IMG/VR virus record: IMGVR_UViG_3300036846_000476 | Span: 1-59,543 of that record | Source of the DNA: a virus | Length of the DNA stretch: 59,543 bases | Reading direction: 5' to 3' (one strand) | Part shown: piece by piece, positions 41,879 to 48,855 of the stretch | How positions within the stretch are numbered: the stretch's first letter is position 1 | Layout: each line of letters begins with the position of its first letter | The notes under the pieces: generated by a model | Database searches by the model: none | The model's input: the letters and a program-made list of their open reading frames with translations, nothing else | What the model was told of the DNA's origin: nothing | Position numbers and translations under genes: made by a program

Positions 41879-42751
41879 ATGGCAAAATCGGCAAAGACAC
41901 TCGCAGCATCCGTCGCGCCCGTCGCCACTGCGCCAGTGGCCGGATCGCAGGATGAAATCAACAACGCCGTTGTTGATCTTTTCACTAACTACCGCACTGC
42001 GGAGCGCGCCAAGGAATTGCTCGATAACGATGTTATCAAAGCGGGCCAAGCCAAGGCGAGCGCGGAAGAATTACTCTTCGTCAATCTCGCGTCTGCGGCA
42101 TTCAAGGGTAGCTGGCCGGAACCCGCTTGCAAGGTCGCGATTGAAGCCGCGATCGTTAAGCACTATGGCAATCGCGCAAGCGATACGAAGGATACGACGA
42201 TCAACATTCTCAAATCGCGTTGCATCGCCGTTACCCGCGTTCTCGTGCGTCGCGACGTTCCCGCGATGATGGAATGCTGCAAACAGGAATTTGCCAACAA
42301 CGAAGAGAATGCGAAAAAATTCGCCGCGCGGCCAATCCAAGCATTTTTGAAATTGGTCACTCATGCGAGCGAAACGTTCAAAGATGGCGCAAACAAGGGT
42401 AATGCGATCAATAAGCCAATCACCACAACGGCGGCATTGCAGGTTTACGCCCGTAAACATCCCAAGGGAACGCCCGCTCCGCGCGCGTCCGCTACGCCCG
42501 CAACGCCCGCGCCTACTGGTGATGCATGGTCACAAGCCAGTGCCATGATCGCGGAACTGGCCAAACAGTTCCCGGCACAAGAAGCGCATTTCGCCAAGAT
42601 CGCGGCTGAACTCAAAGCCGCAAACGAAGCGGAAAAGAGCGCGGCCGAACCCGCGACGGGTGCGGCGGAACTCGACGATGCATTGAGCGAAGATGCACCG
42701 TTGACCCTAGCCGCGCTCGCAAAGATGGGGCTTAAGCTAGTCGCAGCCTAG
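41879..42751 (+). CDS. Protein of unknown function, highly expressed candidate
   Basis: 290 residues from ATG 41879 (GGAGG 6 bases upstream). Helical N-terminal domain (DEINNAVVDLFTNYRTAERA; KELLDNDVIKAGQAKASAEE), then a basic middle with several Cys (SRCIAVTRVLVRRDVPAMME) and a Pro/Ala-rich linker followed by a coiled helix and acidic tail. Codon use differs from its neighbours (more AAA, GAA, AAT and GCG, fewer CTG/GTC), suggesting separate origin or strong expression. Followed by a double terminator. Family not recognised; position hints at an early, possibly plasmid- or replication-control function. Confidence 0.7.
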   Translation: MAKSAKTLAASVAPVATAPVAGSQDEINNAVVDLFTNYRTAERAKELLDNDVIKAGQAKASAEELLFVNLASAAFKGSWPEPACKVAIEAAIVKHYGNRASDTKDTTINILKSRCIAVTRVLVRRDVPAMMECCKQEFANNEENAKKFAARPIQAFLKLVTHASETFKDGANKGNAINKPITTTAALQVYARKHPKGTPAPRASATPATPAPTGDAWSQASAMIAELAKQFPAQEAHFAKIAAELKAANEAEKSAAEPATGAAELDDALSEDAPLTLAALAKMGLKLVAA

Positions 42752-42770
42752 CAGCCCTAACCCCGATCAG

Positions 42771-42800
42771 CCCCGCGCGAAAGCGCGGGGCTTTCTTTTT
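42771..42800 (+). terminator. Rho-independent terminator
   Basis: CCCCGCGC-GAAA-GCGCGGGG followed by CTTTCTTTTT, 19 bases after the stop at 42751. Confidence 0.93.
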
Positions 42801-42802
42801 GT

Positions 42803-42825
42803 CCGCGCCTAAGCGCGGGTTTTTT
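42803..42825 (+). terminator. Second terminator hairpin
   Basis: CCGCGC-CTAA-GCGCGG followed by six T; a back-up to the terminator at 42771. Confidence 0.8.
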
Positions 42826-43047
42826 ATGCCCTATAGGCTCACTAGATCGTCGCAGAGTGTAGGGAACGATTGCAGGTAGGGGTATACCTGGGAACCCATT
42901 GCATGCCTTCCACAGCGCTCTAATGCGCTCCTATAAGGTATTGGCGGATAGAGTATCCGCTTTATGTTGTGTCGGATCAACGGGTTATGGTGCGCGACGC
43001 TGCCTAACCTATGCTTTGACCCATGCTCGCGACGGGTTATGAATGCA

Positions 43048-43085
43048 AAAGGATGCATTCTGTTAACCATCGGTTTGCATCCTTT
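43048..43085 (+). terminator. Hairpin with T-rich tail (terminator or RNA structure)
   Basis: A perfect 10-bp stem AAAGGATGCA/TGCATCCTTT with an 18-base loop, followed by GTTTTGTTT. The AT-rich stem reads similarly on both strands. Confidence 0.5.
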
Positions 43086-43130
43086 GTTTTGTTTATGATG
43101 GTCTATAGGATCGCTAACAGATTGATGTAA

Positions 43131-43210
43131 TAGGTAAAAGTAATAATTCATATCTTATATATAGTAATATATTTAAATAATTTATTTTATTTACTGTTTA
43201 CGGATATACA
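43131..43210. other. AT-rich stretch
   Basis: Almost only A and T for about 70 bases in a G+C-rich genome (for example TATATATAGTAATATATTTA). Candidate DNA-unwinding element of a replication origin, or promoter-rich UP-like region. Confidence 0.55.
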
Positions 43211-43387
43211 GTACGTAGAGGTACAATTTTTCGATGATGTGAGACGCGATCGGGCGTGACCCCTTAACACTAGGTACCCTCCAAAACCGTGCATCAATTA
43301 AACGTTTTATGTAACGCCTTGTTATCATTGCGTTATGTCGCTCGCGTCATGGTGCATCAATACTGAATTTAGTGTGCATTAGTTCCG

Positions 43388-43403
43388 TTAGTACCGGTAC
43401 TAA
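43388..43403. promoter_or_regulatory. Family A palindrome, exact, non-coding
   Basis: Between the AT-rich stretch and the TGACGTCA array. Confidence 0.85.
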
Positions 43404-43430
43404 GAGTTTACAAACCATCATATTTAAAAA

Positions 43431-43600
43431 TGACGTCAAAACGCGAAAGAAACTGACGTCAAAATTAAGTTACGATAATCTACAGGCTCAAAGTGACGTC
43501 AGTTCTCATGCCGCACTGACGTCACTTTCAATCCATTCATCACCTGGATCAATCAATTCGACGTCAATTTGGTCCGCACGTTCTGTAATGAGTGACGTCA
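43431..43600. repeat. Array of six TGACGTCA boxes
   Basis: Exact 8-base palindromes TGACGTCA at 43431, 43454, 43494, 43517 and 43593, and one variant CGACGTCA at 43559. Centre spacings are 23, 40, 23, 42 and 34 bases, close to whole helical turns for the first four. The array covers the 3' half of the ribbon-helix-helix gene and its downstream flank. It probably binds that protein, whose family (MetJ, Arc, CopG) binds tandem 8-base boxes such as AGACGTCT. Confidence 0.75.
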
Positions 43601-43697
43601 AAAACCGCGAGAACGGGCGTCGGTCGCCCATCATGGTTTTTGTCGCGTGCAGCCGCCGTATCTCATCGGGTGAGAGCGTGATCTGTATGCGAGCCAT
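43506..43697 (-). CDS. Ribbon-helix-helix DNA-binding protein
   Basis: 63 residues. The beta strand ARIQITLSP is followed by helix A (DEIRRLHATKTMMG) and helix B (PFSRFLTSLITERADQ), the Arc/MetJ/CopG pattern. An acidic tail follows (DVELIDPGDEWIESD). A dimer would insert the strand into the major groove at 8-base boxes, and the array at 43431-43600 next to it is the obvious target. Family B operator 25 bases upstream. It may be an autoregulator, a copy-number regulator or a partition protein. Confidence 0.8.
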   Translation of the reverse strand: MARIQITLSPDEIRRLHATKTMMGDRRPFSRFLTSLITERADQIDVELIDPGDEWIESDVSAA

Positions 43698-43721
43698 CTT
43701 CCAAACTCCCTCGCGCGAGTT

Positions 43722-43734
43722 TATAGTTCCTGTA
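43722..43734. promoter_or_regulatory. Family B operator (TATAGTTCCTGTA)
   Basis: In the 65-bp divergent gap between the ribbon-helix-helix gene (minus) and the gene at 43763 (plus). Confidence 0.65.
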
Positions 43735-43762
43735 TGTTATCATATATACCAGGGAACGCGCG

Positions 43763-44053
43763 ATGCCCCAGATCACCCGGCTACAGTTAGATCAACTGGT
43801 CGAGAACGTCTGCCTCAGCTCCGATACCGACATTCGATCCCAAGGCGACGCACCGGCCGAGCTGACCGCTGAACTATCGCTCCTGACCAAGCTCTGCGCC
43901 CACGATGCATGGAAGGAAGTTGCTAACCAAATCGGTGCCAACCCTAGCGAACCGACACTGACACTAGACCAAGGTGACCTAGTTACCATGATGCGCTCGC
44001 TGTTCCTGTCGAGGTTCCAACCGTCACTCAGCACCACAAAAGCAATCAACTAG
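43763..44053 (+). CDS. Small protein of unknown function
   Basis: 96 residues (MPQITRLQLDQLVENVCLSS; ELTAELSLLTKLCAHDAWKE; LFLSRFQPSLSTTKAIN). Mostly helical and acidic. The ATG is preceded by a GGGAACG site, which is weak. Divergent from the ribbon-helix-helix gene and ahead of the main early promoter. Its frame is open for the whole stretch and has normal codon bias. Confidence 0.65.
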   Translation: MPQITRLQLDQLVENVCLSSDTDIRSQGDAPAELTAELSLLTKLCAHDAWKEVANQIGANPSEPTLTLDQGDLVTMMRSLFLSRFQPSLSTTKAIN

Positions 44054-44092
44054 GGATTACTTGTGCTATAGTTAAAAACACACATTTTTTAC

Positions 44093-44121
44093 TTGACAAT
44101 TACAGTAAAAGTTGGTATAAT
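44093..44121 (+). promoter_or_regulatory. Consensus sigma-70 promoter
   Basis: TTGACA (44093-44098), spacer of exactly 17, TATAAT (44116-44121): a full match to the sigma-70 consensus, so a strong promoter for the early operon from 44211. Two operator-type palindromes lie downstream in the leader, family A at 44170-44185 and family B at 44194-44206. Confidence 0.9.
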
Positions 44122-44169
44122 ACTGGCATAATAAAAAACACCGCAAGAAACGATAGCGAAAGCGACGGG

Positions 44170-44185
44170 TTAGTACCAGTACTAA
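44170..44185. promoter_or_regulatory. Family A palindrome, variant (centre CCAG)
   Basis: In the leader of the early operon, about 50 bases after the -10 of the consensus promoter. Confidence 0.8.
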
Positions 44186-44193
44186 CCCGTAAT

Positions 44194-44206
44194 TATAGGA
44201 GCTATG
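44194..44206. promoter_or_regulatory. Family B operator (TATAGGAGCTATG)
   Basis: In the leader of the early operon, 5 bases before ATG 44211 and containing its AGGAG ribosome-binding site. As RNA the dyad could fold over that site. Confidence 0.6.
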
Positions 44207-44210
44207 GACT

Positions 44211-44543
44211 ATGGCCAAACGACACAACGACGCCCTCGCGATCAGCATGGGCGCTTGCAACCCGTCGGGCATCGCACTGTCTATCGTGGATGCGTGCCGG
44301 GAAATCCGCGACGAACCAAACTACGGCGGCACTGACATGCTCACTTCCGATCCGGCAGTGAAGCTCATGGTCAGCCAGCTATCGTTCATCGTGGGCAACG
44401 GTGAGATGGGGCTCGATCAGTACAACCATTGCATGGTTGTCTGTCGGGCGCATCGTGACCTTAGCGATGGCTCTCGCACGGTTAGTACCGGTACTAAGAT
44501 GATGGATGACACCCAGCCCAACCTCATCGGCATATACTGGTGA
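44211..44543 (+). CDS. Conserved small phage protein
   Basis: 110 residues. The pattern MGACNPSGIALSIVDACREI, followed by DPAVKLMVSQLSFIVGNGEM, is one I know from small phage proteins of unknown function. Near the C-terminus SGTK is encoded by a family A palindrome (44482-44497). It is the first gene after the consensus promoter at 44093, so it is expected to be made early. Confidence 0.8.
   Translation: MAKRHNDALAISMGACNPSGIALSIVDACREIRDEPNYGGTDMLTSDPAVKLMVSQLSFIVGNGEMGLDQYNHCMVVCRAHRDLSDGSRTVSTGTKMMDDTQPNLIGIYW
44482..44497. promoter_or_regulatory. Family A palindrome, exact, in the 44211 gene
   Basis: Read in frame as Val-Ser-Thr-Gly-Thr-Lys. Confidence 0.85.
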
Positions 44544-44558
44544 AGGGGGACTTAAACA

Positions 44559-44753
44559 ATGATGACAATTGAAGAGTTCAAGCTGGCTTTGATGGATGTC
44601 GAGACAAGAGACGCCTGTTGGATCAAGGCCATCATCGCGGTGATGGTCTGTGGTTCGATCGGAATGCTGGGCTTCAACCCGGACTTCTGGTTCACGCTGG
44701 GGTTCGTACTGGGCGCGCTCTTCGGCGGGATGGGACTAGCGAAGCGTAATTAA
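44559..44753 (+). CDS. Small two-span membrane protein
   Basis: 64 residues: acidic amphipathic N-terminus (MMTIEEFKLALMDVETRDAC) and two hydrophobic spans (IKAIIAVMVCGSIGMLGF and FWFTLGFVLGALFGGMGLA). GGGGGA-type site before the ATG. Between the conserved small gene and Ku. Possible membrane-stress, exclusion or holin-like role, unknown. Confidence 0.7.
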   Translation: MMTIEEFKLALMDVETRDACWIKAIIAVMVCGSIGMLGFNPDFWFTLGFVLGALFGGMGLAKRN

Positions 44754-44783
44754 ACAAACCAAACCATGAAAGGATGGATGGAC

Positions 44784-45590
44784 ATGACTGCATATCGTTC
44801 CTATTGGACTGGCCTACTCAAGCTCTCACTCGTGACAGTTCCGGTGAAGTTGTACTCTGGTACAACCGAGCGCGAGAAACCCAAATTCCACCAGATACAC
44901 GAACCATCAGGAGAAAGAGTAAGACAGCAGCTCGTGGTTCCTGGTATCGGTCCTGTCGAGAGGTCCGATATCGTGAAGGGCTACGAGTACGCCAAGAACC
45001 AGTATCTCACCATCGCACCTGAAGAGCTGGCGTGCCTCAAGCTCGAGACCACCGACACGCTGGACCTGGTTCAGTTTGTTGATGTGGATGATGTTCATGC
45101 AAATGAACAATACGTGGGTGATCCGATGTTCCTTGCGCCCGACGGCAAGGCAGGCGCCGAGGGGTACCGCGCTATCAGGGATGCGCTCGCCAACTCCGGC
45201 ACAGCCGGAGTTGGGCGCGTGGTGATCTCTCAGATCGAGCGCACGGTTCTGGTGCGCCCGTACCTCAACGGGCTTTTACTCAACGCCCTCAGGTACCAGG
45301 ACGAGGTTAAGGACGCGGGTAGTATATTTGAAGGTGTTGACGATGATCCCGTCGAGGACGGGATCATCGCGATGGTGACCTCGCTTATATCATCTAAATT
45401 AAAACCACTCGATATCACCGCGTTCAAGGACACCTACCAGGACGCGGTGCGCGAGTTGATCAAAAACAAGCTGGATGGCGTTGAGATCACCGCGCCCGCT
45501 CCCAAGAAGCAGGCGCAGGTGGTGAACCTGATGGACGCGCTCAAGCAGTCGCTTGCTTCTGTTACCAAACCCAAGAAGCGCGCGGCTTAG
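44784..45590 (+). CDS. ku: Ku-family DNA end-binding protein
   Basis: 268 residues, start at 44784 (MTAYRSYWTGLLKLSLVTVP) because AAAGGATGG precedes it, the pattern used by several genes here. Ku core features: N-terminal WTGLLKLSLVTVPVKLYSGT, then KGYEYAKNQYLTIAPEELAC, IERTVLVRPYLNGLLLNALR, and a C-terminal basic tail after a linker (KKQAQVVNLMDALKQSLASV; KPKKRAA). This full order matches bacterial Ku. Bacterial Ku homodimers ring DNA ends and recruit LigD. Known phage Ku proteins (mycobacteriophages Omega and Corndog) help circularise the genome. No ligase is recognised in this window. The stop lies in the family A palindrome at 45587. Confidence 0.92.
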   Translation: MTAYRSYWTGLLKLSLVTVPVKLYSGTTEREKPKFHQIHEPSGERVRQQLVVPGIGPVERSDIVKGYEYAKNQYLTIAPEELACLKLETTDTLDLVQFVDVDDVHANEQYVGDPMFLAPDGKAGAEGYRAIRDALANSGTAGVGRVVISQIERTVLVRPYLNGLLLNALRYQDEVKDAGSIFEGVDDDPVEDGIIAMVTSLISSKLKPLDITAFKDTYQDAVRELIKNKLDGVEITAPAPKKQAQVVNLMDALKQSLASVTKPKKRAA

Positions 45591-45602
45591 TACCGGTACT
45601 AA
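45587..45602. promoter_or_regulatory. Family A palindrome, exact, at the Ku stop codon
   Basis: The TAG of the palindrome is the stop of the Ku gene. Confidence 0.85.
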
Positions 45603-45696
45603 AGGACAAGACGGTGAGTGTCCATAACAACCCCGTCAGCCGGTGGGCGTTTAGGGAACGATGCCGCGACCGGCAACCAACATGGAAAGGATGGAC

Positions 45697-46281
45697 ATGA
45701 GTGCATTTGTTGTGAGTAACGAGACGATCCACCGCTGCGTGAGCGCGTTGGCACCGCCCGATCCGCATTGGGTCGAGAAATGGGCCGAGTACAAAGAACA
45801 CAACGTGCGGCTGCAGCAGGGGAAGCGTACACGCAAGATCATCAATCCTGTCGACTGGCAGGCGGTGTGGCGCACCCTTGAAACCGCTGGGCAGAAGCTC
45901 GGTCGGGATTTGCTCAAGCTGAACTGCGACGCGGTGGTGCAGCGCTACCCTTGTGACCACCACGACATGACCCAGGATGAGCAAGGCAGGTGGTACTACG
46001 AGACCTACACTTACCGGCCAGTCAACGGTACGCCAATCGAGAAGCTCAAGGCGCTCGACTGCCTGATCTACCAGTGCAGCGAGGGCGACGTGCCAGAGAC
46101 CGAGTTATATAAGCGGCTCGTCAAGGTAAGTGACGAGCTGCACGCCGAGATCGCAAAGACGATACCATCGCAGATACCCGAGGGCGCGATCCCAGTCTTT
46201 GCCTACGCCAACCCGGAGAAGCCCGATCCGGTGCGCAGCACGGCGGCTTACAACAAGGCGCCGTGGGATTGGAGGGAGTGA
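45697..46281 (+). CDS. Protein of unknown function
   Basis: 194 residues from ATG 45697 (GAAAGGATGG just upstream, as for Ku). Contains DDH-like positions (RYPCDHHDMTQDEQGRWYYE), a YTYRPVNGTPIEKL segment and a helical C-terminal region. Mixed alpha/beta; no family recognised. Second gene after the Ku gene in the early operon. Confidence 0.7.
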   Translation: MSAFVVSNETIHRCVSALAPPDPHWVEKWAEYKEHNVRLQQGKRTRKIINPVDWQAVWRTLETAGQKLGRDLLKLNCDAVVQRYPCDHHDMTQDEQGRWYYETYTYRPVNGTPIEKLKALDCLIYQCSEGDVPETELYKRLVKVSDELHAEIAKTIPSQIPEGAIPVFAYANPEKPDPVRSTAAYNKAPWDWRE

Positions 46282-46284
46282 ACG

Positions 46285-46521
46285 ATGAGCAAACTCACAT
46301 ACTCGGACGGCAGGCCTTTGGTCCTGCCCAAGACCGGCTTCTCGATCGAGGCCTACGGGCTCACCATCGAGGGCATGCCGGGCTTTTATCCGGCGCTGGT
46401 CATCATCGACTACCTGACCGAAGAGTACATCGCGCATGAAAAGGTCGGTGACACTAGCTACCCGACCGAACAGCAAGCCGTCGACGCGGCGCAGCGCGAA
46501 TTGGACAGCTACAATGAGTAA
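46285..46521 (+). CDS. Small protein of unknown function
   Basis: 78 residues: beta-rich start (LTYSDGRPLVLPKTGFSIEA) and helical end (TEQQAVDAAQRELDSYNE). Starts 3 bases after the previous stop; its end overlaps the next start. No motif recognised. Confidence 0.75.
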   Translation: MSKLTYSDGRPLVLPKTGFSIEAYGLTIEGMPGFYPALVIIDYLTEEYIAHEKVGDTSYPTEQQAVDAAQRELDSYNE

Positions 46522-46714
46522 AGATGAACTCGCAGCGATCCTCGACCTTACCCTCGCGGTCAGGCAACTGACCAGGGAGTTCGAGCAGCTGTCGATAGAC
46601 TGTCACCGCATCGCCAACGCCCTAGAGAAACCGTCTCCTGGTTGGAGACGTGCGCTTGACGAGTTCAAGGGCGCGGTCTCCCGCATCCCCACCAGCATTA
46701 GGACGAGGTTCTAA
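46514..46714 (+). CDS. Small helical protein
   Basis: 66 residues from ATG 46514 (MSKDELAAILDLTLAVRQLT; REFEQLSIDCHRIANALEKP). Probably a coiled coil. The start lies inside the end of the previous gene and its stop is shared with the next ATG. Confidence 0.7.
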   Translation: MSKDELAAILDLTLAVRQLTREFEQLSIDCHRIANALEKPSPGWRRALDEFKGAVSRIPTSIRTRF

Positions 46715-46920
46715 TGACCACCACTATCATCAGCGATAGTGGCTGGTGGAAGGCCACCCTCGACGTACGCGACGATGGCGTGCACGTCGCGTTCTGGCAC
46801 TACGACGGCGCCGGCTGGTCGCGGCGTCACCGGGACGTGCTGCACGCACCACTGCATGCGGTGCGTGACGAGGTGAGCATACGCGTGAACCAACTCAAAC
46901 GCGAGGTATGGACGAAATGA
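46714..46920 (+). CDS. Small beta-rich protein
   Basis: 68 residues (MTTTIISDSGWWKATLDVRD; VHVAFWHYDGAGWSRRHRDV). It is made of short strands with many Trp and His. Overlaps both neighbours by one to four bases. Unknown. Confidence 0.7.
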   Translation: MTTTIISDSGWWKATLDVRDDGVHVAFWHYDGAGWSRRHRDVLHAPLHAVRDEVSIRVNQLKREVWTK

Positions 46921-47114
46921 TGGTACCCCGACACAAATGGGAAGTGACGTTCCAGGACAAGGACGATAACTGGTGCTGGTACTGGACCGAGCCGATGACC
47001 TTTCGCGAAGCGGTGCTCGACGCCCTTGGCAAAGAGCAGCGCCATTTCCGCAACTGCGATCTCATTGCCATTCGCAGTGAGAGTGAACTCAAACAGGAAA
47101 GGAAAGCAGCATGA
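46917..47114 (+). CDS. Small acidic/Trp-rich protein
   Basis: 65 residues from ATG 46917, whose ATGA overlaps the previous stop; an earlier ATG at 46908 would add three residues. MMVPRHKWEVTFQDKDDNWC is followed by YWTEPMTFREAVLDALGKEQ. Unknown function. Confidence 0.7.
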   Translation: MMVPRHKWEVTFQDKDDNWCWYWTEPMTFREAVLDALGKEQRHFRNCDLIAIRSESELKQERKAA

Positions 47115-47293
47115 ACCGATCGAACTTGTGTAATTGTGGTTCTGGTGAGCCGAAGCGGCCAGCCTGTGATGCGCGCGGCATCTTTGTTGCGTATGTCTGC
47201 GACGCCTGCGAGCAGGAGAAGCTTTCAGGTTATCGTCGCGATGTTTTCACCAACCCCAACTACTGGCACGACGAGCCAATCGACGAGTGCTAA
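47111..47293 (+). CDS. Small zinc-ribbon-like phage protein
   Basis: 60 residues. Pattern CNCGSGEP..CDARGIFVAYVCDACEQEK...YR..VFTNPNYWHDEP is a small cysteine family I know from many phages (unknown function). Cysteines at residues 7, 9, 19 and 30, 33 could hold zinc. Confidence 0.85.
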   Translation: MNRSNLCNCGSGEPKRPACDARGIFVAYVCDACEQEKLSGYRRDVFTNPNYWHDEPIDEC

Positions 47294-47296
47294 TAT

Positions 47297-47309
47297 TATA
47301 GCACCCGTA
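47297..47309. promoter_or_regulatory. Family B operator (TATAGCACCCGTA)
   Basis: Left arm intact, right arm degenerate; 3 bases from the family A variant at 47312, before the AAA ATPase gene at 47352. Confidence 0.5.
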
Positions 47310-47311
47310 TT

Positions 47312-47327
47312 TTAGTACGCGTACTAA
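47312..47327. promoter_or_regulatory. Family A palindrome, variant (TTAGTACGCGTACTAA)
   Basis: Perfectly symmetrical but with centre CGCG for CCGG; 3 bases after a family B site. Confidence 0.75.
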
Positions 47328-47351
47328 CCAAACCAGAAAGGACGTACTCAG

Positions 47352-48551
47352 ATGGACATCACCCGTGCAAAAGAATACCTGCTGCGCACCCACCTCGCCG
47401 GTCTCGTAACCGGCGAGCGTCCGGGTGCAATCGTGATGGAGAGCCCGCCGGGCATCGGCAAGACCGAGGCCGAGTTCCAGTACTGCGAACAGTTATGTTT
47501 GGCGATCAACCAGCCGGTCGGGTTGGTGCAATTTATGTTAGCCACCATCACCTCGCCAGACGTTCGAGGTTTCATGATCCCGACCAAGAACCCGGCTGGA
47601 GGAATACCGTTGACGGTATTCTCCCAGCCACCGTGGTTCCCGGCGCGCATGAACGTGTTCGTCGTAGCACCCACAAACAATCCTCTTGATCCTGTCCAGT
47701 GGTACTCCGAGGGTGAGTGGGAGGGTGAGCTGCCCGAGGTCGGCGTCGTGTTCCTCGACGAGTGGGGCCAGGCGGACGAGGACGTTAAGAAGCCGGCAGC
47801 AGAATTGTTGTTGAACGGTAATGTGGGGACGTGGCGCCTGCCCAAGACGTGGCGTGTGAGTGCTGCGACGAACAGAGTCACAGACCGATCCGGCGTGATG
47901 CGCGAGCTGATGTTTGTGGTAAACCGCCGATCTTTGGTGAAGGTCGAGCCGAGGTTAGACCCTTGGTTGGGCTGGGTCGAGACGCAGCGCGAGCACAAGC
48001 GCCCGCACTACCTGACCGTCTCGTTCGCCCGCTCCCACCCAGGAGTAGTTTTTAGGGAAACTGTTCCTGATGGATCGGACCCGTTCTGCACCCCGAGATC
48101 ATTGGTCCGCATGGACAAAGATCTTAGGGCGATCCGCTCCGATGAAGATCGCATCGCCAACAAGATGCCGGACATGGACACCGATCCGCTGGCGCTCGAG
48201 GTGGCAGCGGGGTGCATCGGTAGTGGCAGTGCCGGGCAGTACATGGCGCACCTAAAGTACGCCGACCAGCTGCCGGACGTTGATGACATCATCAACGATC
48301 CTGAGGGCGCTAAGCTGCCACGCGGCCAGGACGGGCAGATGGTGTGCGCCTACATGCTCGTCGAGCATATCGGTGAAGACACGGCGGGGCCGTTCCTCAA
48401 ATACATATCCCGCATGCACAAGGACATGGGGATCATGGCGGTCACCACCATCAACGCGGACCCGAAACGTGCACGTTTCGTGTACCCCACACCGGAATAT
48501 AGAGAATATCAAAGGAAAAACAAAAACGTGCTGATCGCGGCCAACGGTTAG
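47352..48551 (+). CDS. AAA+ ATPase of MoxR type
   Basis: 399 residues. Walker A ESPPGIGKTEAE (GIGKT near residues 34-38), Walker B VGVVFLDEWGQ near 131, sensor-like SAATNRVTDRSG near 172, and arginine-rich RRSLVKVEP. This is the MoxR/AAA_5 type of ATPase, which acts as a chaperone with VWA proteins. A VWA metallopeptidase is encoded two genes on, at 49806. Similar ATPase-VWA pairs occur in other phages, for example N4-like ones, and their role is poorly known. Confidence 0.85.
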   Translation: MDITRAKEYLLRTHLAGLVTGERPGAIVMESPPGIGKTEAEFQYCEQLCLAINQPVGLVQFMLATITSPDVRGFMIPTKNPAGGIPLTVFSQPPWFPARMNVFVVAPTNNPLDPVQWYSEGEWEGELPEVGVVFLDEWGQADEDVKKPAAELLLNGNVGTWRLPKTWRVSAATNRVTDRSGVMRELMFVVNRRSLVKVEPRLDPWLGWVETQREHKRPHYLTVSFARSHPGVVFRETVPDGSDPFCTPRSLVRMDKDLRAIRSDEDRIANKMPDMDTDPLALEVAAGCIGSGSAGQYMAHLKYADQLPDVDDIINDPEGAKLPRGQDGQMVCAYMLVEHIGEDTAGPFLKYISRMHKDMGIMAVTTINADPKRARFVYPTPEYREYQRKNKNVLIAANG

Positions 48552-48559
48552 GAGGCGAG

Positions 48560-48826
48560 ATGGCCGAACCAAAATACACGCTGGTGCGTCACAGCGCCTG
48601 GACGGCGGCGGGGTTTGGACAGTTCGAGCATGCGGTCGAACTGTGCTCCGTCGAGCCCAAACAACTCACGGCGATAGCACGCGCCGGCGGGCTGATCTTC
48701 AACACCTACACCGAGGCGTCCGATCGCGAGGATGCCGAGAACTACCCGGAAGAGGTGAAGGGCCTCATACCCTACGCACGAGGCAAGTTTAAGATCGTGG
48801 GCAACCTCGATCTCTACATCCCTTAG
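48560..48826 (+). CDS. Small protein of the AAA-VWA operon
   Basis: 88 residues (MAEPKYTLVRHSAWTAAGFG; FEHAVELCSVEPKQLTAIAR). Its end carries beta strands (FKIVGNLDLYIP) and the stop is part of a family A variant at 48823. Located between the ATPase and the 306-residue gene, so it may be part of the same complex. Unknown family. Confidence 0.75.
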   Translation: MAEPKYTLVRHSAWTAAGFGQFEHAVELCSVEPKQLTAIARAGGLIFNTYTEASDREDAENYPEEVKGLIPYARGKFKIVGNLDLYIP

Positions 48827-48838
48827 TACCAGTACTAA
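48823..48838. promoter_or_regulatory. Family A palindrome, variant (centre CCAG)
   Basis: Supplies the TAG stop of the 48560-48826 gene. Confidence 0.8.
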
Positions 48839-48855
48839 CAGAAAGGACATAGTAC

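Larger units (their letters stand above)
42826..43430. other. Non-coding region with hairpins and AT-rich stretch (origin or ncRNA candidate)
   Basis: About 600 bp with no convincing gene. It contains hairpin GCGGATA-GAG-TATCCGC (42944-42960) followed by TTTAT, and hairpin AAAGGATGCA/TGCATCCTTT (43048-43085) followed by GTTTTGTTT. A strongly AT-rich stretch occupies 43131-43210, and a family A palindrome lies at 43388. Base composition is unlike the rest of the genome. Possible uses are a replication origin, a partition site or a structured RNA. Confidence 0.55.

Noticed and set aside
42831-43151. 106-codon minus-strand open frame in the control region
   Set aside because: Unusual composition, no ribosome-binding site and overlap with terminator and hairpin structures; better explained as non-coding.
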